From Trichaptum fuscoviolaceum (taxonomy: Eukaryota; Basidiomycota; Agaricomycetes; Hymenochaetales; Trichaptaceae), in the NCBI GenBank assembly GCA_910574455.1, contig CAJSYZ010000011.1:3208941-3272940 (forward strand): a DNA stretch of 64,000 nt. Direction: 5' to 3'. The notes below the pieces were generated by a model. It was not told the origin of the DNA. It ran no database searches and was given only the letters and a program-made list of their open reading frames with translations. Each line of letters opens with the position of its first letter. Within the stretch, counting starts at the first letter, position 1. This document shows positions 47,845-59,960 of the stretch, piece after piece. Made by a program: the position numbers and the translations under genes.

Positions 47845-48217
47845 CTAATTACCGTCAATATAAGTATCCCCTCCATTGTAGTATCCCTGATTGGATCCCG
47901 GGTAGTAGTGACCGTAGCCGCCGTATCCTTGAGGGTCTAGCGGAGGCGGGTCGTAACCCCCGCCCCCCCATCCCATTCCATCCCTTATTCTTCAAAGTTA
48001 CCACCGTATCATTGCTCGCAGCGAGTCCAGTATATATTTCCACGTCAGTGTTATGGCACACAACGAAACATACGCAACTAACACGTTCATGGGTGACGCT
48101 TGCTGCATGATGCCTCGAGTGCTCGTCTCGGACAAGATACACATCTTCATATTGCCGTCTGTTTGAATGCTGCTCGTCGAATAGGCTGAAACCATCAAGT
48201 CTATCGAATAGGTTCAC
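47845..48217 (-). pseudogene. Internally deleted CipC-like paralogue
   Basis: Starts MNLFDRLDGFSLFDEQH and reaches VTHE, aligning with exon 1 of the neighbour (LFD, FDEQ/FEEH, YEDVYL/YEDLYL, THE). The other end, in a different frame, reads MGWGGGGYDPPPLDP and GSNQGYYNGGDTYIDGN, matching the neighbour's tail (GSNQGYY). The central helical exon (GLAAAAGF to KAKKLAEH) is missing. It could still splice into a short product, but it lacks the family's conserved core. Same orientation, about 550 bp upstream of the intact copy: a tandem duplicate that has decayed. Confidence 0.75.
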
Positions 48218-48812
48218 TTCTTGTGTACGAGTTCAGACCTTGTACGGGCGCATTTTCTATATACCCGCCCAATCGAGTTATCCAAGTAACCCGTTGCTGT
48301 GTCGGAGAGGTTTATTCACCAATCTATTGACTCTAGAATTGCTTCCGAAGGCAATGTTGCATATGTCCCACGATCATAGCATTCGGCATTCAGGGTGCCC
48401 GGGTATCCGAAGCTTGTAGCACTGCCTTCCACTCATCATCATTGAGCGGCGTAGGGCGGTTTGATCGTCAGCTCACAGATAACCTGGCTTGTGGTACGCC
48501 GATACACCCTTCGCTTTATGTGCACTGAACCTGCCCCGTATGCGCCAGACCCGTAACCCTCGCAGAAGAACGCGAGATGCCTCCAGTGCGCCGTGCCATC
48601 GATGCACAGAGACCAGGACATTCGTAAGCTTGAATACCTTTGGCCGAGCCGATATGTCATTGTTCATCAGAGTACTAACATATTCAATTGGTCTATAGTG
48701 TACAGGCGGTCTACCCTGTGACCGTTGTCGCGAAGTTGGGGTGGCCTGTGTCCTCAGATCCAGGCCGGTAGGTCCGCCTGTATATGCACTCGAACCTACT
48801 TCAGCCCCGGAA
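48218..48812. promoter_or_regulatory. Divergent intergenic region
   Basis: 595 bp between the CipC-like copy (-) and the kinase (+). A plus-strand frame upstream of 48813 is open from 48741, so the kinase could have a longer N-terminus or an upstream exon. No motif recognised. Confidence 0.4.
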
Positions 48813-50277
48813 ATGCGATTTCTCGGAGGTATTTCTGGCGAGATTGACCTGCTTAGCTTCAACGTTGAGCCTGAGGGAAATGAAGCATTTAAAATCCAAA
48901 ATCCATGGTCACGGAATATGGACTCTACTATGAACGATAGTAAAGGCGGCATAAAGGGAAACCATTCGCCGGCATCCGAGTCTAGCGCTTCTTCCACAAC
49001 GCCGAGACCCTCGCCGGACATTGAAAGTCTGCAGTATATAACGTCTGAAATGTCTTTAGGAAATGGTAGGGACGAAAGCACTTCCGCCGACGATGACTCA
49101 GACCGACTGCCTCTGCCGCAACCGCTACGCGACGTACTAAGCCGAATCCCGCACTTTAATCTAACCGGCAAGATTAAATATAGTGCATCAATCGGGAACG
49201 CGAACGGTGGATCATGCGATGTCTTCATTGGTGTTGTTGTTGAAGGACATTATATCGGAACAGCGAAGAAGTTTGCTGTTAAACGCATCAGAGCTCACAT
49301 TCATTGTGATACCAATTTCACGAAGGTAAGTACGAGCGCATACATGATGTTAATCCGATTCACCAGATTTATTAGCATATCGCCCGAGAATTGTATATCT
49401 GGTCTAAGCTCAAACATGAAAATGTCTTGCCGTTCCTAGGCTATATTCAAGATGCTGAATACCCTTGCCTCGTCTCCGAATGGATAGAGAACGGGTCTCT
49501 GGCGGTTCTTTTGCGCCATGATCCGATGTCAAGCCCAATCTCCCACAATCCCATCGGAAAGCGCATAGTGAGTCAGGAGGTCCTATATAGTTGCATATAT
49601 ACTGAAAAACCTCAGATTCTAGGTATAGCAAAGGGCATTTCGTATCTTCATGCATCGAATGTTGTACACTCAGATATCAAGCCGGTGAGTTACACACTTT
49701 CGCATGTGCTCAGTTGGGTTGTCAATGGCAGATTTTTCATGCATCTCTCATATTTGAATAGGACAATATTCTTATTTCTTCGTCCGGGGAGCCGTTGCTG
49801 TGCGATTTCGGTATTTCTCGCATGCTCATTGCTACACAAACGTTTAATACAACCACGGGGAATGGTGCTGTGCGAGGCTCGACAAGATGGATGGCACCAG
49901 AGCTATTAGACATGGACGATCCACAGCTTCACTCTAAGCAATCCGACGTTTGGGCATTGGGTATGACATTCTATGTGGGTGTTTGAATCCCAGACCATTC
50001 AAGTCACTTGAGCACGAAAAGACGACTTACATTTCTGATACAGGAGCTGCTGAGCGGGAAACTCCCGTATTCCCAACACAAGCACGACATCCAGGTGATG
50101 TTAGCTATCCTGAGGTGCGACTTGCCGTGCGTACGTCTTCCTACCTCGCATCAAGCTGGAGCCGATCTGCCATTATGGAGCATATGCCAATTGTGTTGGG
50201 AAAAGGATTACAACATGCGACCTAATTCTCCAAGTATTCTCCAAGCAGTCGAAGAGCACTTCTGGGACTTGTACTAA
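48813..50277 (+). CDS. Protein kinase of the mushroom-expanded TKL-like group
   Basis: Exons 48813-49325, 49376-49567, 49616-49684, 49762-49974 and 50044-50277 give 406 residues. After about 115 Ser/Pro-rich residues comes a complete kinase fold: a glycine-loop-like IGNANGGSCDVFIG, the ATP lysine in FAVKRIR, LYIWSKLKHENVLPFLG, hinge LVSEWIENGSL, catalytic loop HSDIKPDNIL, DFGISR, GSTRWMAPELL, QSDVWALGMTFYELLSGKLPY and DYNMRP near the end. The catalytic motif is HSD rather than HRD, a so-called non-RD kinase, so activation-loop control probably differs. Target unknown. A decayed copy lies at 54.2-55.3 kb. Confidence 0.9.
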
Positions 50278-51468
50278 TTAGTGGTCAAATGACTTCAACT
50301 TGTGTTTAGATCTACACACGCTATCATTGCCAACTTCATTCTTCCATTTTGATATGTAATTCCCCATTACTCCCATGCTTCTCGTCCTGGATCTCCTAAT
50401 AATATCGTAAAAGGCCTGAATACTTTCAAATATAATAAAATCTACGTGCGCTGACTCACCGTGGCTTTGTTTGCTTATTATGGATGGTCCTTCAACCATC
50501 TTACTACAACCCGATGGTTTGGACACGCAGTTGACTCTCCCTTCCCGTCAGTTTTCTCATACATAGAGCGACAACAGTCGTATAACTTTCGCATCTGCCT
50601 TTCGCATTTATCAGGTGCGTAAGTGTTTTGGTTAAGACAAGCCTGTAAATTACAGGCTATATTATGTCATAAAGTTGGAGTGATGTGATTAGCCAGTAGA
50701 TAAATGTATTGTTTTGCTTACCTTCACTCTGGCAGGCAGGCTCTGGTTTTTTTGCCATGGCTCTAGCGGGAAAAGCTACTGAGACGAAGGCTCACGCTTA
50801 GATGATGGTGGTACAATGTAAAACCACAGTGGATCGTAGTGTGGGTCCAGTTTATAAACTATTATGATCCAAAAAAGGCAACTTGAATTCAAGTTCAGGT
50901 TCAACTTGAAGTTCAAATTGCCACTGCTATCTACAAAAATATATTAATTTTACTACTAAGCGCACAATGTACTTTCTTTGCTTGACTTTTTTGCAGCCCA
51001 CAATCAGAGACAACCTGACAGCTTCACTTTTGAGGAGGGTAGAGAAGATCCGAACTTGGCTCTTGAGTGCTTCCGGTCGAGTTGTATCACTGGGCGAGTT
51101 AGTATTTTAAGCCAATTATGTAACTTAGTAATACTAATACCGGGCTTTTTCAAGTTTGTCCACGCCAACCGCGACGCGTCTCTACATAGAAGCGAGGAAG
51201 TGTGCTCAACTTAGCCTCCTACCACTGCTAGGGCCCGTGGCAGCCCCTTCTTCTTCATGCTGGTCGTCTAGTTTTCGCCTCTTTGTTCTGTCGGTATCTC
51301 TCTACTTCTAATGTCTACTTCCTGCCACAACATCCCGGCTTGAAACTTCAGTACTGAACACCCAACATTACCTATTTTCAACAACAGGACCTCGATCGAC
51401 TCCGGCCTCTAACCGCAAGCACAAACTCGAACACTCAAGGCTAATCAAGCAAGAAACACGTAGCCACT
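50278..51468. other. 1.2-kb spacer without supported gene
   Basis: Contains a palindromic-word island at 50880-50930 (TTGAATTCAAGTTC, CAACTTGAAGTTC, TTGCCACTGC). An open frame at 50978-51214 has no recognisable content. 51260-51460 is probably the Cdh1 5' region (pyrimidine-rich). Confidence 0.5.
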
Positions 51469-53351
51469 ATGTCGGGACTCAAGAGTTCGCCATTTGGAAA
51501 GCGCCTACGCGCCACACATCAAGATACTGACGATGAAGGACCAGCGCGCAATCGACCGCGCGTTAATCCGATATTCGGTGTTGCCAATATCTCGACGCCC
51601 TCATTGGACTCTCATTCTGTCACAGATGAGAGTGCGGGACCTTCTTCCCCGGAGTCACGGGTGAATAAAGACTATGGTGATAGGTATGTAGTGTTGGTTG
51701 TTATTGCAAAGTGCAGGATCTGACAACGTAGTAGATTCGTGCCTGCACGAGAGGGCGACATTCGAACGAGCTATCATCTATTGGAAGAAGGTGGCCCTCA
51801 TACACCGTCGAAGGCACATCGGTTGATACCTACGGAGTCGGACGCTATAAGAGGTGAGTTGCTCGTTGGAATCTGAAGATTGCTGTCTGACAAACTGTAC
51901 GATTTAGAACAAGCAAACTCCCTGTTCACATCCATTCTTCATACCGAAGTTACACCACCGGATGCACGACCATCATCACCTGTTCGAACCGCAGGCTCCA
52001 GCCATTCCTCTTCAAATGCCCCAACTGCTCCATCGACTCCTTCAAGGAAACGTCTCTTCACATACAATTCTCCAGGCCCTTCAAACCCTTCCACTCCCAC
52101 TCGCCGGCTCGACACGACCACTGACGAAGTCTACTCTCTCTCACCCGTGCGTGCTGAAAGTCGAAGTCTTCTAGAAAGTCCACGACGCCAAGTCCGCTCT
52201 ATATGCAAGACTCCATACCGCGTATTGGATGCTCCAGATCTCGCGGACGATTTCTACCTTAATCTCGTAGATTGGAGCAGTACGAACCTATTGGGAGTTG
52301 GACTGGGCAGCTGTGTCTACTTATGGACAGCACACACTGCAGCCGTATCGAAGCTTACTGATCTAGCCCCTGCTCAAGACACGGTTAGCTCGATATCTTG
52401 GGTTCAGAAAGGTAGCACACTAGCAGTCGGGACGTTATCTGGTGGATTGCACATATATGATGCGACAACTCTAAAACTGCTACGAACGTATCCACAAGCG
52501 CATAGTCAACGTATAGGTGCCCTCGCTTGGAATGCGCACGTGTTATCGTCGGGTTCACGAGACAGGACGGTACATCACCGAGATGTTCGCGAAGCGACGC
52601 ATCGACCCTTTCGTAAATGCGTAGGTCACAGACAGGAAGTTTGTGGATTGAAATGGAGCAGTGAAGGTGGTCCGGAGAGCGCGATGTTAGCAAGTGGTGG
52701 CAATGACAACAAAGTGTGTATCTGGGACTTACGAGGGAGTAGGCGGCCAGGGCTTGGATCTAGTTCAGGTGGAAGGGGTAGCTCGGGAGCTGGCTCTGGA
52801 ATTGCTAGTGGCGGGGAGGACAACGGACCTAATGACCAACCTCTCTGGAAGTTTCACGAACATACGGCTGCTGTCAAGGCATTGGCATGGGATCCACATA
52901 TGTCAGGGGTTCTCGCTACAGGTGGAGGAACGCAGGATAAGACAATTCGCTTTTGGAATGTCTACAATGGGACAATGCTTAATGATTTGGATACCGGATC
53001 TCAGGTGTGTCCTCAGGTTTCTGTACTGCAAGGATGAACTAAATCATCTATGTGAAGGTTTGTAACCTTACGTGGTCTTTGACCTCCCATGAGCTCGTCA
53101 GCACCCATGGTTTCTCAAGTGCTACCGCACAGAACCAGATTTGTATCTGGAAATATCCCTCCCTCGATATGGTAGTAAGCCTGACAGGACATACTCATCG
53201 TGTTTTATACCTTGCTATGAGCCCCGACGGCGAGACCATTGTAACAGGAGCAGGTGATGAAACTCTTCGCTTTTGGAACGTATTCCCGAAGCGCGAGAAC
53301 AAGGAAAGCAAACTGGAGAGTAAGCTCGACTTCGGGCGGCTCATTCGGTGA
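51469..53351 (+). CDS. APC/C activator Cdh1 (Fizzy-related WD40 protein)
   Basis: Exons 51469-51683, 51735-51853, 51908-53004 and 53058-53351 close at 574 residues. It recruits substrates to the anaphase-promoting complex in late mitosis and G1. Present in order: the C-box ([10 protein letters not shown], spanning the first intron), [29 protein letters not shown] and seven WD40 blades ([78 protein letters not shown]). It ends in Ile-Arg, the IR tail that docks on TPR subunits. SP/TP sites in the N-terminal half fit inhibition by Cdk. The KRLFTYN element and C-terminus favour Cdh1/Ste9/Srw1 over Cdc20. Confidence 0.94.
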
Positions 53352-54200
53352 TGCAGCCTTTGGCCATAATCCCAGTAAAGATGGTTTTCGTGCTTCGCTG
53401 CACAGCCACAGCATAACTATCTGCGGCCAGCAACAAATAATAATGCCACCCAGCATTCTGCAGAGGCAAATACAGTTACAAACCTCCGCATCATTTATTG
53501 GATTTTGTTAAGAACCACACTACGCTATTCGCACACCCACTACGTTTCATGCCAACACTCCTCGCATTTCCTTCGTTATGCATCATTTTTTATGGATTTG
53601 TCCAATCGCAAGCCTTTTTATCTTTGTTCGTGTAAAATTCCCTTCTATGTGCTTTGTTCTTTCTTTTCTTCCTCACTGTTTCCTTCCTCGCTTTGTATGC
53701 TATCATAGGGCTATACCTCTTACATGCGATAGAGCTTCTTTTCGTATGTTGTGTTAAATGGATTCATTTTGTTACCTATGCTTGCTTTCCTGCAATAGCA
53801 GCAGTTTGACAAGCTAGACCAAGGCTTGAACTAAGTGTCCCTTCGTAACAGTAAATATAGGTGAGCATAATTTTTATTACAGTACTAGGCGTTATTCTAA
53901 CTTATATTTTGGAGGTTTTATTTGAGGGAGCTCAGTGGGATTACGATCAGACGTTTTATGTCGTCAGTATAGTCTTCTACATATGCTCATGACAGGCCAC
54001 TGACGGCAGCTTGTTGTATAGATGTGAGATTGCTCTCTCAAGGTCCCGGCTGTGCTGCACTGCTTTCAAGTTGTCTGCGGGGCTATGCATCCTGCAATGT
54101 AATTTCAAGATGTAGTGTCCTGCTCTTGACGACATTAAGGTACTTCTGACTTCCCTCCAAGTCAGAGTCAGATGGGCATGAATCAAGAAAATCAATGAAC
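53352..54200. other. Spacer downstream of Cdh1
   Basis: T-rich 3' region to about 53700, then low-coding DNA. Nothing supported. Confidence 0.5.
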
Positions 54201-54204
54201 ATTC

Positions 54205-55480
54205 TTCAAGTTCTTCGCATTCTCTGCAACCATCTGGGTCTTACGGGTTAAATCAAGCGTGTAAAGTTTGTGATGAAGGCTTATGGTGGCTTCTGCGACG
54301 TATTTGTCGGCTATGTGCAGCAAGAAGGTCGTGGTGAAGAGCAGGTCGTTATAGAATAAAATGAGGTTAATGTTGAAGAAAACCAAGATTTCGCGAAGGT
54401 ATAGTATTCATACATTTCTCCTCCGCTATTTTTATGATAGTACTGAAAGCGCTTTCTCTTAAGCCCTTGTACGAGAGTTTCGAGTATGGTCTTCCCTGAT
54501 CCACCCAAATATCCTGCCTTCCCGGGGCTACTTATTGGAAGGAGAAGATTATCCGGCATTAATCTCAGAGTGGATGATCAACGGCACAGCCTTTGAATTA
54601 CATGAAGAGGATTTCACACTGCAGCATGCATTCTCCAGCATGTAAACTTGACAATTATATTGACTTCCTGCAGATCCTTGGCATTTCTGAGGGACTTTAA
54701 GACCTACTCGATATCGGATTATACGCTTCTATATGAAGGCTGTGAGTCTTGTGACAAAGTTCTTAGCCTCTGCTTCTGAGAAGTAAACAGAGTTACAGGA
54801 CAACCTTCTATCCCCTCCACTGTGATTTCGGATTGCCACAGATTCCTGCTGCGTCCCATTCATATGCGAAGGTTCCTCTAAGAATACTTCGGGAGTAGTA
54901 CCGCATGGTGGATGCCGACAAGTTAGTACTCGAAATAAGAGAGGAGTCAGCGCGACAGTCAAAGCAGACCGACGTGTGGGCATTCGGAATGACTGTTTAC
55001 GTATGTAGCGCTTAAAATTCTAAGTGTTCCGTTTGTCTCATTTTGTGCATTTTCAGGAACTACCAGTGTTAACCAAGAAATTGCTATACTATACTACACG
55101 GATCGAAATGTGGGAAATCTTTCAGGGCGGCCTGCTTCCTTTATACCAGTCGAATTATTGTCTTCACCTTCAACATATCAGCAAAATGTTGGTCTATGTG
55201 TCATGATTGATGGCTCAGAGAACCATTGGAACGAATTTCTGTGGCGGACGTTGTGGAATTCCTGACCGAATTATGCTGCAGAAGAACATCTAAGGTATGC
55301 CTGATCTATTAACGATCCAGACTGTCGATCGCTGTTTACTCATTTCCATCCAGCAAAGCCGCCCGTTAGCTGTCGTACAGGAACTGGAGTGGGTCGCCAT
55401 AGAACTGACACCTCCTGATCCTCAAGATTTTAGCATGTCTATATTGAAGGACCGGCAGCCTGAAGGCTATGTACTTAAGG
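54205..55480 (+). pseudogene. Decayed copy of the neighbouring kinase, with C-terminal extension
   Basis: Pieces in kinase order with lesions between them. ILCNHLGLTG is followed by an in-frame TAA at 54249-54251, then GGFCDVFVG (about 54285). HPNILPSRGYLLEGEDYPALI and SEWM lie at about 54500-54575. ILGISEGL is followed by another stop near 54700. CDFGLPQ is at about 54820, and STAWWMP lies just downstream in another frame. SKQTDVWAFGMTVY is at about 54958-55000, followed by GTATGT...TTTTCAG and then ELPVL. CWLREPLERISVADVVEFLTEL is at about 55207-55270 (quoted in parts). Each aligns with the intact kinase at 48813-50277. After an intron the frame continues into RPLAVVQELEWVAIELTPPD, an extension that copy lacks. 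No catalytic HxD loop survives. Confidence 0.8.
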
Positions 55481-57497
55481 GTCCGTCTCTCTATCGCTGC
55501 ACTTGGACAGTTTTCCTGACGGGTCAGGATATGAAGAATACTATTTTCAGTTACAGTGTAAGCGTGAGGAGCCCGGTCTGCTGCCTATGGAAATGCCGGA
55601 CGATCTTGGAATTACTACTCGCTTCCCCTTGGTACTCACCGGCCAGCCTCGCAGCAGGCGCAACTTCGAAACGAGGATCGCAAACTTTTATTTAGAAGGT
55701 GAAAAGAAATGACCCCGATGATTCATCAACGACACTCGCAGAGTCCACGACTTCAGACATGACTCTCGCGGCTGGTTTTGACACAGACGATGCGCCTCCT
55801 TCACCGACACGCTGTGCTGAACTTTACCGTATGAAGCATGACTCAGCACTTCGTAACCCCTCGTCGAACAGGAAAAAACCGAAGGCCAAACCTCATGGTG
55901 TACGGAATGGAACACTGAGAGCGTCATTGCGAGATGCATGCAATCTCCGATGACATTCCAATCGTACTGGCTCCCGGAAGCGCTGGAGTTGCACGTGAAG
56001 ACCCGTGCTACAAATCAATCGCTTCTCCGAGTAGGTCTATTAATTCATTCTGGCTTAAGATTCATACATACCCCTTTTCTATGTGTTATAATCCTCATGC
56101 GTGTGAGTGACAAGGCGGTTCGCCATCAGTTCTTTTTTCTATTTGACGCTCGTTTTCTTCCTGCTGCTGAATCTAGTGCTTTCCGGTCTCAGTTTATTCG
56201 ATAAAGTTCGACGCATGCAAGAGGCAAACCCGTATAGGAATCGTCCTCTGCTTGCTGCTCACTTCGAGATTCATTGTTTACATGACCTATAGCATGAAAT
56301 CGGGTTCGCTCGGCGAGGATATCTACTCTTCCGTTTGTCACCGTAATGTCTTTTCACATTATGCCCACCGAAAACGTTAGGATTTGGTTAGGAGTCTTAG
56401 GACTGCTCGACGGTCAACACTTCTCTATCTTTGCGACAAAACACGCATCAACCATGTCCGTCTCACATACACATTCTGGCATTGCTCACATAGCTGAGCG
56501 CCACCAATTTACACGCTCAAGCTGTGTATTCGAGCGGTGCGCACACTCCTTCGCCTCGTTTTCGTGGAACGCGGTTTTAATGATTTTCGCCCCAACATGT
56601 GCCAGTCTAGTAGTCGCGTGACAGAATGGAGAAATCTAAGTTCCCCCGGTCATATCAAAACTGCAGCGCCGCACTTGCGTGCACTGTCTACTGTCTACTT
56701 TGCATCGTCTGCTGACAGGTACTTATGATGTTTGATATGAACGTTCGGGTCGCGTTTGGTACGGCGAATGGAAGAGCGGGTGATGGGCTACTGCAGAGCC
56801 GGCGCCGAGGTGATCATTGGCTATTTCGCTCTTCATTTGCGTATAGTGCCTGGGAACCGACACCGACGACACCCTTATCCTCCTTGCCATCACTTCCTTT
56901 CGTAGAATGCGATTTTTCAGTCCTATTAGCCGGGAATTCTCGACTTCCGGGGTTGCTTCGGCTAAGCTATTTCGGACCTCATTTATGAGAAAGGAAGGGT
57001 GTGTTGAGGAAAGAGACGAATCACACTGCAAAGCTGGCAGCACTACATTCCAAAAGCAGCCATGAACATGCTTTTGCTAAGAAAATTAAACCTTAGATCA
57101 CACGCTCAGCATCCTAGCTCAGAAATCCGAAGGCATCTGACTGCTCAAATCCTGGGAGCCATTGCACCGCCAGACGTAATGAGTGTTTGAACTTTGGTCT
57201 TGTGATGTAGTACTGGATACTACAGAGGACGCCCATCTATCTCTACCTGCTAAAGTTTACACGTACCTGATGCATCTTAGAAGCACAGCACGGTCGGCAT
57301 CTGCCTACCACTTTGGTCCCGAGAGTAACATTTGCATCGTCACCTTGCCAGTGATAGCGATCAGCTGCGCTCAGGCATACTCAAGGTCCTATTAAAGCAG
57401 TCGCAAACCGTGCAGTCTTGCTCCGTCCCGCTCTTCACTATCCCTTCATCCTTCGCTTCAGCATCCACCCTGGCTGTTGCAGTGATCCACTTTTGCG
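55481..57497. other. Low-coding stretch
   Basis: Open frames at 55503-55712 (GSGYEEYYFQLQCKREEPG) and 55699-55953 look protein-like and may continue the extension seen after the kinase relic, with frame changes. I could not join them cleanly. Between 56000 and 57497 nothing is supported. Confidence 0.4.
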
Positions 57498-58511
57498 ATG
57501 CCGTCAAACGTTAGCTCGCCCACTTACTCAGTCTCCTCGCTAGAGGATGAAAGAGAGCCGCAAGTCGAGGAGAAACTCGAGCACCATGAGCTGTATTACA
57601 TCCCCAGCGGCGATGTAGTCTTTCGCGTGAGTAATTTGTTGGGAATACTCGGTGCTATGTTGTCAAGGGCAAAGCGTACTGACACCGACAACCATGCAGG
57701 TGGAGAACAAACTATTCCGCATCCACCGTTACTTCCTCCTCCGCGACTCGCCCTTGTTTCGAGATATGCTGTCGTTGCCAACTCCAACCGGGACGGTTCG
57801 AGAAGGTTCATCGGACAAGTACCCCATTACCATACCGCAGGTCACAAGCCAAGACTTTGCGAACTTTCTTTGGGTATTCTACAATCCGTGAGTCACCGTA
57901 TTGTTTTTGCTGAGACTTAGCTGTATGTCTGACAATCGTTCATCTTGATCTGACTGATCAGAAAATATTCCATATACGAGGCCAATGTTGAAACATGGAC
58001 GTCCATCCTCCGGCTTGCACACATCTGGCAATGCGACGAGATACGAGATCTCGCGTTTCGGGAGCTCGATCGTCTCGTCATTCCGCCTGTTCAGCGTGTA
58101 CTGTTGACTACGCGATATGATGCACGCTCGGAATGGCGTGAAAAAGCGCTGGCGGACCTTGGTGCCCGACCGGAGGCATTGAGTATCGAAGACGGGCGAC
58201 AGCTGGGCCTCGATCTCAGCATCCGAGTCGCAGAACTGCGCGAACGGATTAGGGGGAGGAACCAGCGGATAGGCTTCACGCATGGCTTTGGGTGGGGATG
58301 GAACGGGCCTGTGGAGAGGACATCCCCGGTAATTGTCGTTCCATCTCCGCGTTCGCGCTCGCGCAGTCCATCACGTTCGCCGAGCCCAACAGGTCATGCG
58401 CCACCACGAACACCCTCGCCCGGTCCTGGACCAGTTCTTGCTCAGCCGCAACCAGTTCATATCCACTCACCGCAGGACCTTGAGGATGTGCGCGCCGTTT
58501 TTGGAATCTAA
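57498..58511 (+). CDS. BTB/POZ-domain protein
   Basis: Exons 57498-57626, 57700-57887 and 57962-58511 close in frame (288 residues). After an acidic Ser-rich start, residues about 33-125 form a BTB fold (YYIPSGDVVFRVENKLFRIH and YFLLRDSPLFRDML read in parts, FANFLWVFYNPKYS, SILRLAHIWQCDEIR, AFRELDRL). This type is expanded in mushrooms. BTB proteins usually dimerise or act as cullin-3 adaptors, but no second substrate-binding domain is present. The tail is a basic Ser/Arg/Pro run (RSRSRSPSRSPSPTG), likely disordered and phosphorylated. Confidence 0.85.
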
Positions 58512-59590
58512 CAGGAGAGTCGGACTAATCAAGCCATCCCCTTTATTTTCTTTTATAGACTTTCTTCGATGATTTCATGTCCGAGTACGACGAACCTACG
58601 AAAACCGATGTAATTGCGAGCGAATTGGCTGTTATCGCAATTTTATTGCCCTATTTCATAGCACGAGTTCTTTGATCTGTAGCCATATTTTCTTCCTTCG
58701 TCCTTCTTCCTGCCTTGATAGGTTTAAATTATGACCAATGCACATGTACCTATGTTCAGCCAATTGAGCAAGTTTTATACCCTCGATCGCAGAAATTGGA
58801 TGGTCCCGACAACTCACCGAGTCTAGATCTCCCACACCATTGCACATGTCGATGATATCAACGTCCACAAGAAGCAGTTATTCAACAGGACATTACTTAG
58901 CTGGCCCATCGAGTAGAAGGGTAAACCCAATCCATTCCATCAATCCCTCTTTCAACCTGGTCAATGACCTCATTTACGACATTAAGTGTATACCTACGTG
59001 CCTTCAAAAGCCTGCAATAGTCTCAATCATTTTTGAGAAGGTTTGTAGCCTGTACTATTTCCCGAAAAGATCCCTGCGTGGGTAGGGTTCTGAGCCATTG
59101 ATCTACACTATGAGTTTCACACATATAGTGACTCGGAGATGCATCAGTCTCGATGCGAAATGAATAGGAAGTTGAAAATTCCAAGGTCAAGCAGCCTGGC
59201 AGGTAAGGTGGAAGAGTAGAACCGTTGCTTCAACCGCAGGGGCTCGGAGAAAAGAGAGGTGGCAGTCTGAGTGCCAGTGCCACTGGCACTGGCACGCAGT
59301 GACTCAACCTTCCATTTTTGGACCGCTACTAAGGCAAACTTTTTCCAGCTAGCTGACTTCTCAGGCTTCTTGAAGTTCATCTACCACATCGATTGAAGCC
59401 CGTTCTCATCTAGGAGAGAAAAATGTACCGCCAAACTCCTGTCGATATCATGTCAAGAAGAATAGATCAAGAAGTGATACGTCAGCTTTCGTCGTTGATA
59501 TCGATCTAATAAGACAAGGTTACATTTACCGCCGTACCGTGACGCATCGCAGCATCTGGAATCTGATAGAAGGAAGACTAGGACTGGACT
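58512..59590. other. Spacer with a small palindromic-word island
   Basis: No gene. GAGTGCCAGTGCCACTGGCA and neighbours at 59265-59310 match the word families of the left third. Confidence 0.5.
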
Positions 59591-59960
59591 ATGTTTGCGC
59601 CATATCATGACTTCTCGGTACTGTCTCTTCTCGAGGCAGTAGAGGCGATCATCGGTGTCCTACAGTCTTCTTCCTTGGATCTTGTTACAAAGGTATGATA
59701 AAGTTTCTCTCCCTCTCCTACTAACTTGTCAATGTTATATCATGAAGTTTTACTTGAAATTGGATAACAAACAGATGGATGAATCAGATCTAACGCGAAT
59801 GGAGCTTCATAACGTGGACTCTGTTTATCTCCTTCCGCAGCTCGGACGCCCTCATGTGGCTTGGGTTTTGGACACTCCAGTTGCCTTGAACATTGTACTC
59901 GTTCGAGGTTACAGGTTTCTAGTGGTAACTCTAGCTGAACCGGAAAGTCAAAAGAGATGA
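59591..59960 (+). CDS. Possible small two-exon gene, 104 residues
   Basis: 59591-59692 and 59748-59960 join at a clean GTATGA...ATGAAG intron in phase 0. The product starts MFAPYHDFSVLSLLEAVEA and contains ALNIVLVRGYRFLVVTLAEP. No family recognised. It could equally be part of a larger gene or a relic. Confidence 0.3.

Noticed and set aside
48473..49228. 251-codon minus-strand open frame
   Set aside because: Lies antisense to the kinase first exon, which splices into a complete kinase domain; no recognisable protein on the minus strand.
54311..54559. Minus-strand frame with LGGSGKT resembling a helicase P-loop
   Set aside because: The opposite strand here carries ordered kinase motifs (HPNILP, SEWM) matching the neighbouring kinase, so the P-loop-like string is a chance antisense reading.
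56346..57060. Open frames that might be a further kinase C-terminus (RTLLRLVFVERGFNDFRPNM)
   Set aside because: Weak resemblance only, over 1 kb from the relic and without flanking motifs.
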